From NCBI GenBank assembly GCA_947631305.1, contig CANRKV010000012.1, forward strand, positions 1 to 19,143: a stretch of 19,143 bases of DNA, given 5' to 3'. How positions within the stretch are numbered: position 1 is the stretch's first letter; each line of letters begins with the position of its first letter. The DNA is from an uncultured Jeotgalicoccus sp. Its GTDB lineage: Bacteria; Bacillota; Bacilli; Staphylococcales; Salinicoccaceae. The notes under the pieces are model-generated. The model ran no database searches. It had not been told where the DNA came from and saw only the letters and a program-made list of their open reading frames with translations. This document shows positions 1 through 6,927 of this stretch, piece by piece. Made by a program: the position numbers and the translations under genes.

Positions 1-110
1 CCAATCGGTTGTTCTGTTTCAATACAGCTTAATATATCCAGGCGTTTAAGCATGTCGGATAAAATATCAGGCACAATACTTTTCTGGATATCAATCAATT
101 TCTGCCACAT
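1..110 (-). CDS. cggR: Central glycolytic genes regulator CggR/GapR, N-terminus only (cut by window edge)
   Basis: The minus-strand frame opens at an ATG (108-110) and runs off the left edge after about 36 residues. The visible part includes LIDIQKSIVPDIL, then a KRLDIL segment and a QPIG segment. This matches the opening of CggR/GapR, the SorC-family repressor of the glycolytic gapA operon, where 'VPDLL...KRYEIL...QPIGRR' leads into the helix-turn-helix. An AAAGGTGG Shine-Dalgarno lies seven bases before the ATG. Its own promoter region carries a CggR-like operator, as expected for the autoregulated cggR-gapA operon, which would continue outside the window. The assignment rests on a short N-terminus plus the operator, so it is probable rather than certain. 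Confidence 0.72.
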   Translation of the reverse strand, partial: MWQKLIDIQKSIVPDILSDMLKRLDILSCIETEQPI

Positions 111-131
111 TGGTCAACCACCTTTCTTTTA

Positions 132-160
132 TAGGGACATAAATTGTCCCACTAGGGACG
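132..160 (-). promoter_or_regulatory. Probable CggR operator
   Basis: GGGAC (134-138) and GTCCC (146-150) form a palindrome with a seven-base spacer, and a third GGGAC (155-159) follows. On the minus strand the core reads GGGAC-N6-TGTCCC, close to the known CggR half-site pattern GGGAC-N6-TGTC. It lies just upstream of the cggR start and downstream of its likely promoter, the right place for autorepression. Confidence 0.7.
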
Positions 161-175
161 ATTACTACATTATTA

Positions 176-204
176 ATATAACAGAAATGTATATAACAAT
201 ACAA
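176..204 (-). promoter_or_regulatory. Candidate cggR promoter
   Basis: On the minus strand, TTGTAT (-35, 199-204) and TTATAT (-10, 176-181) are 17 bases apart. A one-base shift gives TATATT at 18 bases. The operator lies immediately downstream. The elements are moderate matches in AT-rich DNA. From 205 to 347 I see no gene, only AT-rich sequence with no credible start and ribosome binding site. Confidence 0.4.
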
Positions 205-347
205 TTAATTCCGTTTTCTTATTTTGAAGGATGTTTTCATAAGCAATTACTAAAAATAATGTTGGAAAATTATTTTTTCCATAGATGTAAAATATGAGGA
301 ATACTTTAAAGAAATAAATAATAATGCTATAGAAATGGTGAGTCAAA

Positions 348-384
348 AAAGACTCCATTCTGATAAATTCAGAATGGAGTCTTT
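348..384. terminator. Strong intrinsic terminator, usable in both directions
   Basis: A perfect 16-base stem (348-363 with 369-384) encloses a five-base loop. The minus-strand side is followed by a run of six T, the plus-strand side by TTTC. It separates the cggR promoter region from whatever lies to its right. On the minus strand a short open stretch ends in a stop at 392-394, just before this hairpin, which may be the tail of a vanished gene. Confidence 0.8.
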
Positions 385-563
385 CAATATATTATTCAGG
401 TGTTTCGAAGCGTTCTGTTTCTTCAGAACCAGCTCGGGAAATTCTGAAGCAATCTCTTTACTATTATTATACAGGTATATTCCTAATGAGAACAGACTGC
501 AATTTTTCTTATGTATCGATTATACTGGTAACTATCAATTCATTATGTGAGGAGCATGCAGTA

Positions 564-980
564 ATGACTCATAACAAAGAAGTATTAGATAACGGCCCCT
601 TTTTCCACGGCACAAAAGCAGCATTAAAAGTTGGTGACTTTCTGGAACCGAATTATCAATCTAACTTTCAGAATAAGAAATCCAATTATATTTACTTCAC
701 TGCTACATTGGAAGCTGCTAAATGGGGTGCTGAACTTGCATCATCTAATAATAAAGAAAGAATTTACATTATCGAACCAACAGATGAGTTTGAAAACGAT
801 CCGAACTTAACGGACAAGAGATTCCCTGGTAATCCAACGCGTTCTTACCGTTCGCAATCACCTCTTAAAATTGTTGCCGAACTGGGTTCGTGGGACAGAC
901 ATACAGAAGAACAAATTAATCACATGCTCACTTCATTAGAGGAGCTGAAAAAGCAGGGTAAAAATATTATTTATGATTAA
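564..980 (+). CDS. arr: Rifamycin NAD-dependent ADP-ribosyltransferase (Arr)
   Basis: A 138-residue protein of the Arr family, which moves ADP-ribose from NAD to the hydroxyl at C23 of rifamycins and so inactivates them in the cytoplasm. Family hallmarks are GPFFHGTKA near residues 11-19 (with the conserved His), a YIYF segment near 42-45, the WGAELA helix at 54-59, the DPNLTDKRFPGNPTRSYRS block at 79-97 with the conserved Asp, and ELGSW near 106-110. The full length is normal for Arr. I chose the ATG at 564 because GAGGAG (549-554) sits at the right distance and residue numbering then matches the family; the longer upstream frame is not Arr-like. A TATACT -10 lies at 521-526 with a weak -35. 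It is a single gene facing the next gene tail to tail. Activity is inferred from similarity. Confidence 0.9.
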   Translation: MTHNKEVLDNGPFFHGTKAALKVGDFLEPNYQSNFQNKKSNYIYFTATLEAAKWGAELASSNNKERIYIIEPTDEFENDPNLTDKRFPGNPTRSYRSQSPLKIVAELGSWDRHTEEQINHMLTSLEELKKQGKNIIYD

Positions 981-984
981 GACA

Positions 985-1347
985 CTACCAGTCTGACGCA
1001 TAATATAATTTATATTTTCCGTAATCGATGAACTTTGCATGATAAAAATCTATTGCTGCCTGATTCACATATGAATGATACAGCCTGTCGTATTCATATG
1101 TACCAAAAAACGGTCCCGGATATGACGGCAGCAGCAGATTCGCTTTTTCCGGAGAATAGCGGATTTCATTCAGCCTTATGTATAAATCTGAAATCATGTC
1201 CTCCTTTAAAAGGATTTTTCCGGGGTTTGAAATGTTGTAATTTGCTTCGAAATACCCTTGCAGCGCATTAAATTTTCGGTAGTAGCTGTATTCGATTATC
1301 TCTCCCGTTTCAATATCTTCTAATAATAAATACATATCCAGCCCCAT
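985..1347 (-). CDS. Hypothetical protein with MGLDMYL start
   Basis: A 120-residue protein of unknown function. It begins MGLDMYL, a start shared by small uncharacterised proteins of Firmicutes and phages, and is rich in Tyr and charged residues with no signal peptide or membrane segment. GGAGG lies six to seven bases before the ATG, supporting the start. It begins 14 bases after the radC stop codon, so it was probably the distal gene of a comC-radC operon. The transposon in radC now separates it from that promoter. It converges on arr with four bases between the stops. I do not recognise a catalytic motif. Confidence 0.7.
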   Translation of the reverse strand: MGLDMYLLLEDIETGEIIEYSYYRKFNALQGYFEANYNISNPGKILLKEDMISDLYIRLNEIRYSPEKANLLLPSYPGPFFGTYEYDRLYHSYVNQAAIDFYHAKFIDYGKYKLYYASDW

Positions 1348-1360
1348 ACATCAGCCTCCA

Positions 1361-1501
1361 TCATATATAATTCATTTCTTTTAATGAAACGTACTTACCA
1401 TCACCAATAATAATGTGGTCCAGAAAATCAACACCGATTAACTCTCCGCATTCACGCAGTCGTTTTGTCACTTCGATATCTTCCTGTGATGGTGTCGGAT
1501 C
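1361..1501 (-). pseudogene. radC: radC 3' fragment, cut off by the transposon
   Basis: Reading the minus strand from 1501 gives DPTPSQEDIEV and then 35 more residues to a TGA at 1361-1363. This is the C-terminal part of RadC, containing the Ser and Asp of the JAMM metal motif (SxxD) and the usual end of the protein. It joins exactly to the 5' fragment at 8141-8692 through the shared GATCCG (codons Asp-Pro). Together they make a 228-residue RadC, a normal length. The fragment has no start codon or ribosome binding site of its own; in-frame stops lie just inside the transposon, so it should not be translated. Confidence 0.95.
1496..1501. repeat. Transposon core hexamer, right boundary (att)
   Basis: CGGATC on the plus strand (GATCCG in radC sense, codons Asp-Pro). 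It is identical to the hexamer at 8141-8146. The flanking base differs on each side, so the shared core is exactly six bases, fitting the six-base core at which Tn554-like elements cross over. Confidence 0.85.
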
Positions 1502-1871
1502 TTATCAAGAGTAAATTACTAAAAATCCATTAACATCAATGTTTTTACTTTAAGAACATATATTTAACGTGTTAAATCAAATGAAAAAATACAATGTAAT
1601 TATTAGATGACAATTGATTACGGTCAGAAGAATGTACCACAAATAAAAAAACTAATTCCTTTTTATTTTATCGAGGAATTAAGCTTTTGACCTGCAACAA
1701 TCACGCCCAATTTCGGAATATCTATAATATGATTTCGATCTTAAATTATCTACTTTAACTGACGCTACCTGCTCGTTAAAGAAGACCTATTTAAAAAAGT
1801 TTATACTGCACCTGCCTTTATTATGTAAGTAAAAGTAGTAAAGCTTTAAATTGGTTTTCAAAAAAGTAGGG
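1502..1871. other. Non-coding right end of the transposon
   Basis: About 370 bases without a credible gene. The only structure I see is an eight-base perfect inverted repeat (1653-1660 with 1674-1681, TAATTCCT and its complement) around a 13-base loop. In Tn554-like elements the ends carry recombinase contacts, so this hairpin may be part of the right-end recognition region, but that is an inference. Confidence 0.4.
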
Positions 1872-1918
1872 TTGATTATTTCTTTTTCATCAATTATTAT
1901 TGTGTTATTATCACAATA
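1872..1918 (+). promoter_or_regulatory. Promoter with palindromic operator for the 47-residue ORF
   Basis: TTGATT (-35, 1872-1877) and TATTAT (-10, 1895-1900) are exactly 17 bases apart. A seven-base-arm palindrome (TATTGTG at 1898-1904, CACAATA at 1912-1918) overlaps the -10 and start site, a typical repressor-operator position. Confidence 0.6.
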
Positions 1919-1939
1919 TGAGAAAGGAGGCAAAAAGTA

Positions 1940-2083
1940 ATGGGAATTGATTTCATTAATGTCGAGTTTAGAAAGCATGTAAAAGTTTCAGGGGATTTAG
2001 GTACAACGGGATCAGTATGTCCTTTTTCACAAAAACAAAAAATGGAAACACTACCGGAAAACTTTTTGCCTCCTTTTATATAA
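1940..2083 (+). CDS. Small ORF of unknown function in transposon right end (47 aa)
   Basis: A short frame starting MGIDFINVEF and ending LPPFI. The gene-like features are unusually complete: a promoter at 1872-1900, an AGAAAGGAGG ribosome binding site eight to nine bases before the ATG, and a terminator at 2136-2168. The product is soluble and mixed in charge, with one Cys and no membrane segment or known motif. After the TAA the same frame stays open for 18 more codons, to the TAG at 2135-2137, so it may be the shortened remains of a larger protein. It lies between the transposon end and the fexA attenuator. I do not recognise it. Confidence 0.5.
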   Translation: MGIDFINVEFRKHVKVSGDLGTTGSVCPFSQKQKMETLPENFLPPFI

Positions 2084-2135
2084 TGGGCAAAAATTTATGA
2101 ATCTATTGCATTTGTAAAAATGCATACGAATGATT

Positions 2136-2168
2136 AGGCACCGGTTGTTAAACTGGTGCCTTTTTTTT
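2136..2168 (+). terminator. Intrinsic terminator upstream of fexA
   Basis: An 11-base stem with one G-U pair (AGGCACCGGTT and AACTGGTGCCT, loop GTTA) is followed by eight T. It closes the small upstream unit and insulates fexA from read-through. Confidence 0.85.
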
Positions 2169-2277
2169 GTTTGATCAGTTCAGTTAGTTTGGAGAACCGA
2201 ATCTTTAATCATGCTGTAGAAATATGGTGAGTTCGTTGATTTGGTTTTACAATATAAATAGATATGAGGTGAGGTTT

Positions 2278-2307
2278 ATGGTGAAAGCAGTGGATTTAGC
2301 CTCCTAA
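2278..2307 (+). CDS. fexA leader peptide (9 aa)
   Basis: A nine-codon frame, MVKAVDLAS, ends in TAA at 2305-2307. GAGGTGAGG (2266-2274) lies just before it. Phenicol resistance genes controlled by translational attenuation have such leaders: a ribosome stalled by the drug on the leader opens the hairpin that hides the next ribosome binding site. The leader's last codons form one arm of that hairpin. A nine-residue leader has been described for fexA, which fits. Confidence 0.82.
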   Translation: MVKAVDLAS

Positions 2308-2329
2308 AATCACAATATATTTTAGGAGG
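2290..2329 (+). promoter_or_regulatory. Translational attenuator of fexA
   Basis: A perfect 11-base inverted repeat (2300-2310 with 2319-2329, loop of eight) pairs the end of the leader with the fexA Shine-Dalgarno TTTAGGAGG. A competing hairpin (2290-2299 with 2304-2313, nine pairs including one G-U, one A-A mismatch, loop CCTC) uses the same left arm. The two cannot form together, so leader translation or stalling can decide whether the fexA start is exposed. Confidence 0.85.
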
Positions 2330-2336
2330 AAATAAA

Positions 2337-3764
2337 ATGAAAAAGGATAGTAAATCTAAAGAAATGATTCAATCTGAAAAAAGGGGTTCTACTAGGCTTT
2401 TAATGATGGTACTCTCCCTATCTGTACTTGTAGCTGCAATTACGGTTGATTTAGTCAATCCCGTACTTCCACTAATAAGCAAAGATTTAGAAGCTTCGAA
2501 ATCTCAAGTGAGTTGGATAGTTAGTGGTATTGCACTTGTTCTTGCGATTGGAGTTCCGATTTATGGTCGAATCTCAGACTTTTTTGAGTTACGAAAGCTA
2601 TATATCTTTGCCATTATGATTCTGGCAAGTGGTAGTCTTTTATGTGCAATTGCCCCGAACCTCCCATTGTTGGTTTTGGGAAGAATGGTTCAGGGTGCTG
2701 GGATGTCCGCAATTCCAGTTCTATCAGTCATTGCAATTTCGAAGGTTTTCCCACAAGGAAAACGTGGGGGAGCTTTGGGAATTATCGCAGGAAGTATTGG
2801 TGTTGGAACTGCTGCTGGTCCAATATTTGGTGGAGTAGTTGGTCAATATTTAGGGTGGAATGCCTTGTTTTGGTTCACATTTTTGTTAGCCATTATGATT
2901 GTTATTGGTGCCTACTACGCGTTACCGACAATTAAACCGGCAGAATCCGTAGGAAGCAATAAGAACTTTGATTTCATTGGTGGTTTATTCCTCGGCCTCA
3001 CAGTAGGATTACTCCTTTTTGGCATCACTCAAGGAGAAACTTCTGGTTTTTCTTCGTTCTCATCGTTAACTAGCCTAATTGGTTCTGTTGTAGCTTTGGT
3101 GGGATTTATTTGGAGAATTGTTACCGCAGAAAATCCATTTGTACCACCTGTCCTGTTCAATAACAAGGATTATGTCAATACGGTCATAATTGCATTTTTT
3201 TCGATGTTTGCTTATTTCGCTGTTCTTGTGTTCGTCCCATTACTAGTCGTTGAGGTGAATGGACTCTCTTCTGGACAGGCTGGAATGATATTGTTGCCAG
3301 GTGGTGTGGCTGTTGCAATCTTATCTCCCTTCGTTGGCCGTCTTTCTGATCGATTTGGGGATAAACGTCTGATAATTACTGGGATGACTCTGATGGGGCT
3401 GTCTACCTTATTCTTGTCCACCTATGCATCTGGTGCTTCACCTCTGTTAGTTTCCGTGGGGGTCCTCGGAGTAGGGATTGCTTTTGCATTCACGAATTCT
3501 CCCGCAAATAACGCCGCAGTAAGTGCACTCGATGCAGACAAGGTTGGTGTCGGAATGGGGATTTTCCAAGGTGCTTTGTACCTTGGAGCAGGAACTGGAG
3601 CAGGTATGATTGGAGCATTATTATCCGCTCGACGTGATGCTACTGAGCCGATAAATCCATTATATATATTGGACGCTATGTCCTACTCAGATGCGTTCCT
3701 TGCAGCTACAGGGGCAATACTCATTGCCTTAATAGCTGGATTAGGTTTAAAAAAGCGTGGGTAA
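2337..3764 (+). CDS. fexA: FexA, florfenicol/chloramphenicol exporter (MFS)
   Basis: A 475-residue drug:proton antiporter of the 14-segment major facilitator group, in the cytoplasmic membrane, that expels chloramphenicol and florfenicol. The start MKKDSKSKEMIQSEKRG and the exact length match FexA as I know it. Family motifs are visible: a motif-A loop GRISDFFELRKLY near residues 77-89, LGRMVQGAG near 114-122, and the antiporter motif-C region GVGTAAGPIFGG in segment five. A second half-like loop, GRLSDRFGDKR, lies near 335-345. Translation starts at the ATG at 2337, seven bases after the hairpin-sequestered AGGAGG. Expression is probably induced by phenicols through the leader attenuator. 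No clear -10/-35 with good spacing was found upstream. It is the transposon's resistance cargo. Confidence 0.95.
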   Translation: MKKDSKSKEMIQSEKRGSTRLLMMVLSLSVLVAAITVDLVNPVLPLISKDLEASKSQVSWIVSGIALVLAIGVPIYGRISDFFELRKLYIFAIMILASGSLLCAIAPNLPLLVLGRMVQGAGMSAIPVLSVIAISKVFPQGKRGGALGIIAGSIGVGTAAGPIFGGVVGQYLGWNALFWFTFLLAIMIVIGAYYALPTIKPAESVGSNKNFDFIGGLFLGLTVGLLLFGITQGETSGFSSFSSLTSLIGSVVALVGFIWRIVTAENPFVPPVLFNNKDYVNTVIIAFFSMFAYFAVLVFVPLLVVEVNGLSSGQAGMILLPGGVAVAILSPFVGRLSDRFGDKRLIITGMTLMGLSTLFLSTYASGASPLLVSVGVLGVGIAFAFTNSPANNAAVSALDADKVGVGMGIFQGALYLGAGTGAGMIGALLSARRDATEPINPLYILDAMSYSDAFLAATGAILIALIAGLGLKKRG

Positions 3765-3882
3765 TAACTTAGTTATGTAAAGATTAGTTATTGTTTAGTT
3801 CATCTTCTATAGTTTAAGCTGTAAATAAATAGCTTAGGAATCACGCAAATTTGAATTTCTTAGAATAGAATACTTTTAAGTA

Positions 3883-3924
3883 ACTCAACTTTCGTACACT
3901 GTTTTATTGGTGCGAAAGTTGAGT
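3883..3924 (+). repeat. Long perfect inverted repeat upstream of orf138
   Basis: Twelve-base perfect arms (ACTCAACTTTCG at 3883-3894, complement at 3913-3924) surround an 18-base centre; three more inner pairs are possible with one G-U. No T run follows on either strand, so it is not an ordinary terminator. It ends 17 bases before the orf138 start. It may be an operator or an RNA hairpin controlling orf138, or a recombination scar. Confidence 0.6.
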
Positions 3925-3941
3925 ATGTTAAGGATGAAACA

Positions 3942-4484
3942 ATGAAAACATTGGTGATCGTTTCTCACCCAGATATGCCAAATTCTCGAATCAATAAAGT
4001 TTGGGTAGAAAAAGCAGCGTCTTATTCAAACGAAATTACCATTCATGATCTTTATAGAGAGTATCCTGATTTTATTATAAATGTAAAAAGAGAGCAGGAA
4101 TTAGTTGAAAATCATGATAATATTATTTTTCAATTTCCATTATATTGGTATAGTTCTCCTTCATTATTAAAAAAATGGATCGATGAAGTGATTATATATG
4201 GATGGGCTTACGGATCAAAGGGTAAAAGAATATTTTATAATCGAAAATTAGGATTAGCTATATCAGCTGGCGTAAAAAAAGGTGAATTTACAAGTATGGG
4301 TAAAAACAAGCATACATTAACCCAGATGTTAACACCATTCAAATCTTTATGTGCATAGATTCATGCTGAATATGTACCAGAGTTTGTACTTTACGGTGCT
4401 AATTCGGATATGAAGGGCGAAGAGATACAGAAAAGTGCTAATGAGTATTTGCAATATATTAAAAAGTATTATTTAAGAGCATAA
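3942..4484 (+). pseudogene. orf138: orf138: NAD(P)H oxidoreductase (flavodoxin-like), broken by an in-frame TAG
   Basis: The first 138 codons encode the N-terminal part of an NAD(P)H quinone-oxidoreductase of the KefF/MdaB/YwrO kind. The flavin-binding start is KTLVIVSHPD; FQFPLYWYSSPSLLKKWID near residues 91-109 is the classic FMN-loop signature; GLAISAG follows near 120. A TAG at 4356-4358 stops it. The very next codons, in the same frame, continue with the expected family C-terminus (EYVPEFVLYGA and on) to a TAA at 4482-4484. The whole would be 180 residues, normal for the family. Known Tn558 copies are annotated with the 138-residue version, so this looks like an old nonsense mutation carried by the element. 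No suppressor is evident. AAGG at 3930-3933 may serve the ATG. Confidence 0.82.
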
Positions 4485-4520
4485 AACACTTCTGCGATCA
4501 TGCCAACAATACTAGAAGAA

Positions 4521-4557
4521 AGCCCATTTCCCCTTAACACATTTAGGGAAATGGGCT
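4521..4557. terminator. Terminator between orf138 and tnpC (convergent genes)
   Basis: A perfect 12-base stem (4521-4532 with 4546-4557) encloses a 13-base loop. On the minus strand it is followed by TTTCTTCT, so it suits the tnpABC operon best. It lies between two convergent units and may serve both. Confidence 0.65.
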
Positions 4558-4640
4558 ATTGAAGTTATTGAAGGTTTTAGCGATTTCATTTTAGGTAGCC
4601 AATTCAAAGTGCCCAATAAATTCCAAGAAACACAAATCTG

Positions 4641-5006
4641 CTAAAACAGCTTGCCATGTAATTTTTGAACTTGATCCTTTAACCGTTCATTCTCTTCTTC
4701 TAACGCCTTTATACGGCTTTTTAAGGTTTTTATTAATACGTCCTCTGAACGAGGGCTTTTACTAGGTTTACGGGGGGTTAACTCACTTATCTGCATCCCT
4801 CTTAATGTCTCCACTCTAGTTCTAATATCTTTTTGTTTGTAAAGCCATGACTTTGAAACATTTGCTTTTTGTGCAACGGAATTAAAATTAATCTTCTCTT
4901 CTTTCAATGCCATCTCTGAAATTGTCTTTTCAACCCTAATTCTTGTTTTCTCCGACTTGTCTTTAGCTAGCTGAACTATGGCAGTTGTGTTACCTTTTCT
5001 AATCAT
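4641..5006 (-). CDS. tnpC: Tn554-family transposition protein C
   Basis: A 121-residue basic protein, the third gene of the transposition operon. It has helix-turn-helix-like features in residues 40-70 (FNSVAQKANVSKSWLYKQ) and a C-terminal coiled coil near 90-115 (LKSRIKALEEENERLKDQVQ). Tn554 TnpC is about 125 residues and affects frequency and orientation of transposition without being the recombinase. The ATG follows the tnpB stop by one base, and its ribosome binding site AAAGGAG lies inside the end of tnpB, so the two are translationally coupled. It is transcribed with tnpA and tnpB. Confidence 0.9.
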   Translation of the reverse strand: MIRKGNTTAIVQLAKDKSEKTRIRVEKTISEMALKEEKINFNSVAQKANVSKSWLYKQKDIRTRVETLRGMQISELTPRKPSKSPRSEDVLIKTLKSRIKALEEENERLKDQVQKLHGKLF

Positions 5007-5007
5007 T

Positions 5008-6927
5008 TTAATTCGTCTCCTTTAACGAATGAATAATCTGTTCTAATCTATTTTTAACACGTTCATTGGTTTCAACCTGACGCTGCCATTGGTTTTGTTT
5101 AGCCCTATTTAGTATTTCTTTAGTTCGCTCTAAGTGCTCTTCATGTTCAGTAAGAAATTGTTTACTTGTACAGAAATTCGTACAATCTAAACATGCATTT
5201 GCGTGAGGACATGGTCCTGCAATTACTGGTAACCGACAATAGCCATTAGGAAGTGCCTGTGCATTGATATTCTTTTTAAACCATTGAAGATCTGTATTGT
5301 CAGCTTCAGTATTTTCCTCACTTAAATCCAGAATGCTACCGTTATTCGTTACTAAGGTTTCCTTAAATTTCGTAAATTCCTTCTTTAGGGTTTCATCAAA
5401 AATATGTGCATATCTTGCCGTCATTTCCGGTGATTCGTGACCCAAGAACTTCTGGACAATATGTTGTGGCACTCCGTTATTTATCATTCTAGTGCCAACT
5501 GTATGCCGAAAGGCATGAGCATGAAAACGAAAAATTTCTCCGTTGCTGTCCGTTATCTTTTCTTCATAAGCTAGTTCATTTAATTTAACCCTAAAGGTAT
5601 CTTGTTTCAATGGTGAGCAATCTTTTCGGGGAAACACATATACACATCCATCATCGAGTTCATCAGCCACCCTTTGCTCTTGAACTAATATCAATGCAGC
5701 AATTTCTTTAGAAATAGGAATGATATGCTCTTTCTTCATTTTCCACTGATAATACTTTAAAAAGCAATCCCCTTCTTTATCGGTTATGACGCTCCCTTTT
5801 TTCAATGTACAAAGTTCACTGATACGCATCCCGCATTCTTGAAGTACCATAACCATTGTAGCAATATAAGGTTCCAATTTATCTAATTTCCCATTTAATT
5901 GTTCAAGTATATGTTCATCAATATAACGTGGTAGTGCCTTCGGCACTTTAGGGTAATCTTCTTGAAAGATAAGGATCTTAGAAGGTGTATCCTTCCAGTC
6001 ATATCTTTGAATTGTAGTAAAAAAAACGTCTAAAGTAGATATTCGTCCAGTTACAGTACTGGGTTTTAAACCTTTTAAATTAATATAATTAAAATATTGC
6101 TCAATTTCATTTCTAGTTAATTGATGAATCCTTTGTATACCTTCACAATTTTTGTTCATGAAATTAAAAAATTCTTTTAATTTTGAAGCTATATCTACTA
6201 CGTGAGAAAAGCTAGCTGTGTTTAACATTAGTTTACAATATCGCTTAACTATTTCTTTAAAATAATTATTCTTAAAACCCTTAAAGTTGATCGTATATTC
6301 GTAGGATGTTGGGTTTACCTTATCTTCCGGTAATGATAATTTTCTTCGATTCCAAACATCTTTTTCCCATTCTTCCCCATCAAAATAGAAGTCCTCATAG
6401 AATTCCATAAACTGCTTAAGATGAGTAACGTAATAGGAATTCGCATGTACAGTAACTTTCTGCTGATTTACATCAAGTTTGTAATTAGTAGTCGTAGTTT
6501 TTACTTTTTGTTCTGTTAAGTAGGTCCGGTATTCTGTCAAAGCTTTTTTTATAGGCACTTCGGTTATCGATGTAATATTAGGATATTTTAAATTTAAAAA
6601 TCCCATCATCCGGCTTATCACTGTTCCCTTTCTAATCCAAACGGATTTTGCATTCCAAGCTCCATTATTCAAGTGAAGGTAATAAAAATATTTTAATTCT
6701 GTTTTCAACCAGACATTTTCCACCTTATCGAAATTTACCCAACGATTTCTTAGTGACGGATTCTTACTTAACTCAATTGCACTAGGATGCGGACAAATTC
6801 TTATATCCCATCTATCTGCTGCCCAATAACCTTTTAAAACACTTGTCATATTAGCTATTTTTTTATTAATCTCTGTACTAGCGATAAGCTTTCGATTAGT
6901 TGCTACACTTGGAAATTTCATTGTCAT
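5008..6927 (-). CDS. tnpB: Tn554-family tyrosine recombinase TnpB
   Basis: A 639-residue site-specific recombinase that acts with TnpA to cut and join transposon ends. The catalytic domain is recognisable at residues 340-510: Arg368 in GMRISEL, His471-x-x-Arg474 in HAFRHT, His497 in LGHES and the nucleophile Tyr506 in ARYAHI. The long N-terminal half is a core-binding and protein-contact region. A Cys cluster near 564-586 (Cys564, 573, 579, 582, 586) could bind zinc; a C-terminal helical tail follows. Length is close to Tn554 TnpB. Its ATG overlaps the tnpA stop in ATGA, so the two are coupled. A second ATG two codons in is less well placed relative to GGGAGAG. Confidence 0.94.
   Translation of the reverse strand: MTMKFPSVATNRKLIASTEINKKIANMTSVLKGYWAADRWDIRICPHPSAIELSKNPSLRNRWVNFDKVENVWLKTELKYFYYLHLNNGAWNAKSVWIRKGTVISRMMGFLNLKYPNITSITEVPIKKALTEYRTYLTEQKVKTTTTNYKLDVNQQKVTVHANSYYVTHLKQFMEFYEDFYFDGEEWEKDVWNRRKLSLPEDKVNPTSYEYTINFKGFKNNYFKEIVKRYCKLMLNTASFSHVVDIASKLKEFFNFMNKNCEGIQRIHQLTRNEIEQYFNYINLKGLKPSTVTGRISTLDVFFTTIQRYDWKDTPSKILIFQEDYPKVPKALPRYIDEHILEQLNGKLDKLEPYIATMVMVLQECGMRISELCTLKKGSVITDKEGDCFLKYYQWKMKKEHIIPISKEIAALILVQEQRVADELDDGCVYVFPRKDCSPLKQDTFRVKLNELAYEEKITDSNGEIFRFHAHAFRHTVGTRMINNGVPQHIVQKFLGHESPEMTARYAHIFDETLKKEFTKFKETLVTNNGSILDLSEENTEADNTDLQWFKKNINAQALPNGYCRLPVIAGPCPHANACLDCTNFCTSKQFLTEHEEHLERTKEILNRAKQNQWQRQVETNERVKNRLEQIIHSLKETN

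Noticed and set aside
173..358. Minus-strand 61-residue hydrophobic ORF
   Set aside because: It starts inside the terminator stem, overlaps the cggR promoter area and has no ribosome binding site; AT-rich chance frame.
335..550. Plus-strand 71-residue ORF
   Set aside because: It runs through the terminator hairpin and the likely arr promoter, with no ribosome binding site and no family likeness.
1787..1978. Minus-strand 63-residue ORF in the transposon right end
   Set aside because: It covers the promoter, operator and start of the better supported plus-strand unit and has no Shine-Dalgarno.
2236..2264. TTGATT/TAGATA pair as the fexA promoter
   Set aside because: The spacing is good, but the RNA would start at about 2271, inside or after the leader ribosome binding site, so it cannot serve the leader peptide.
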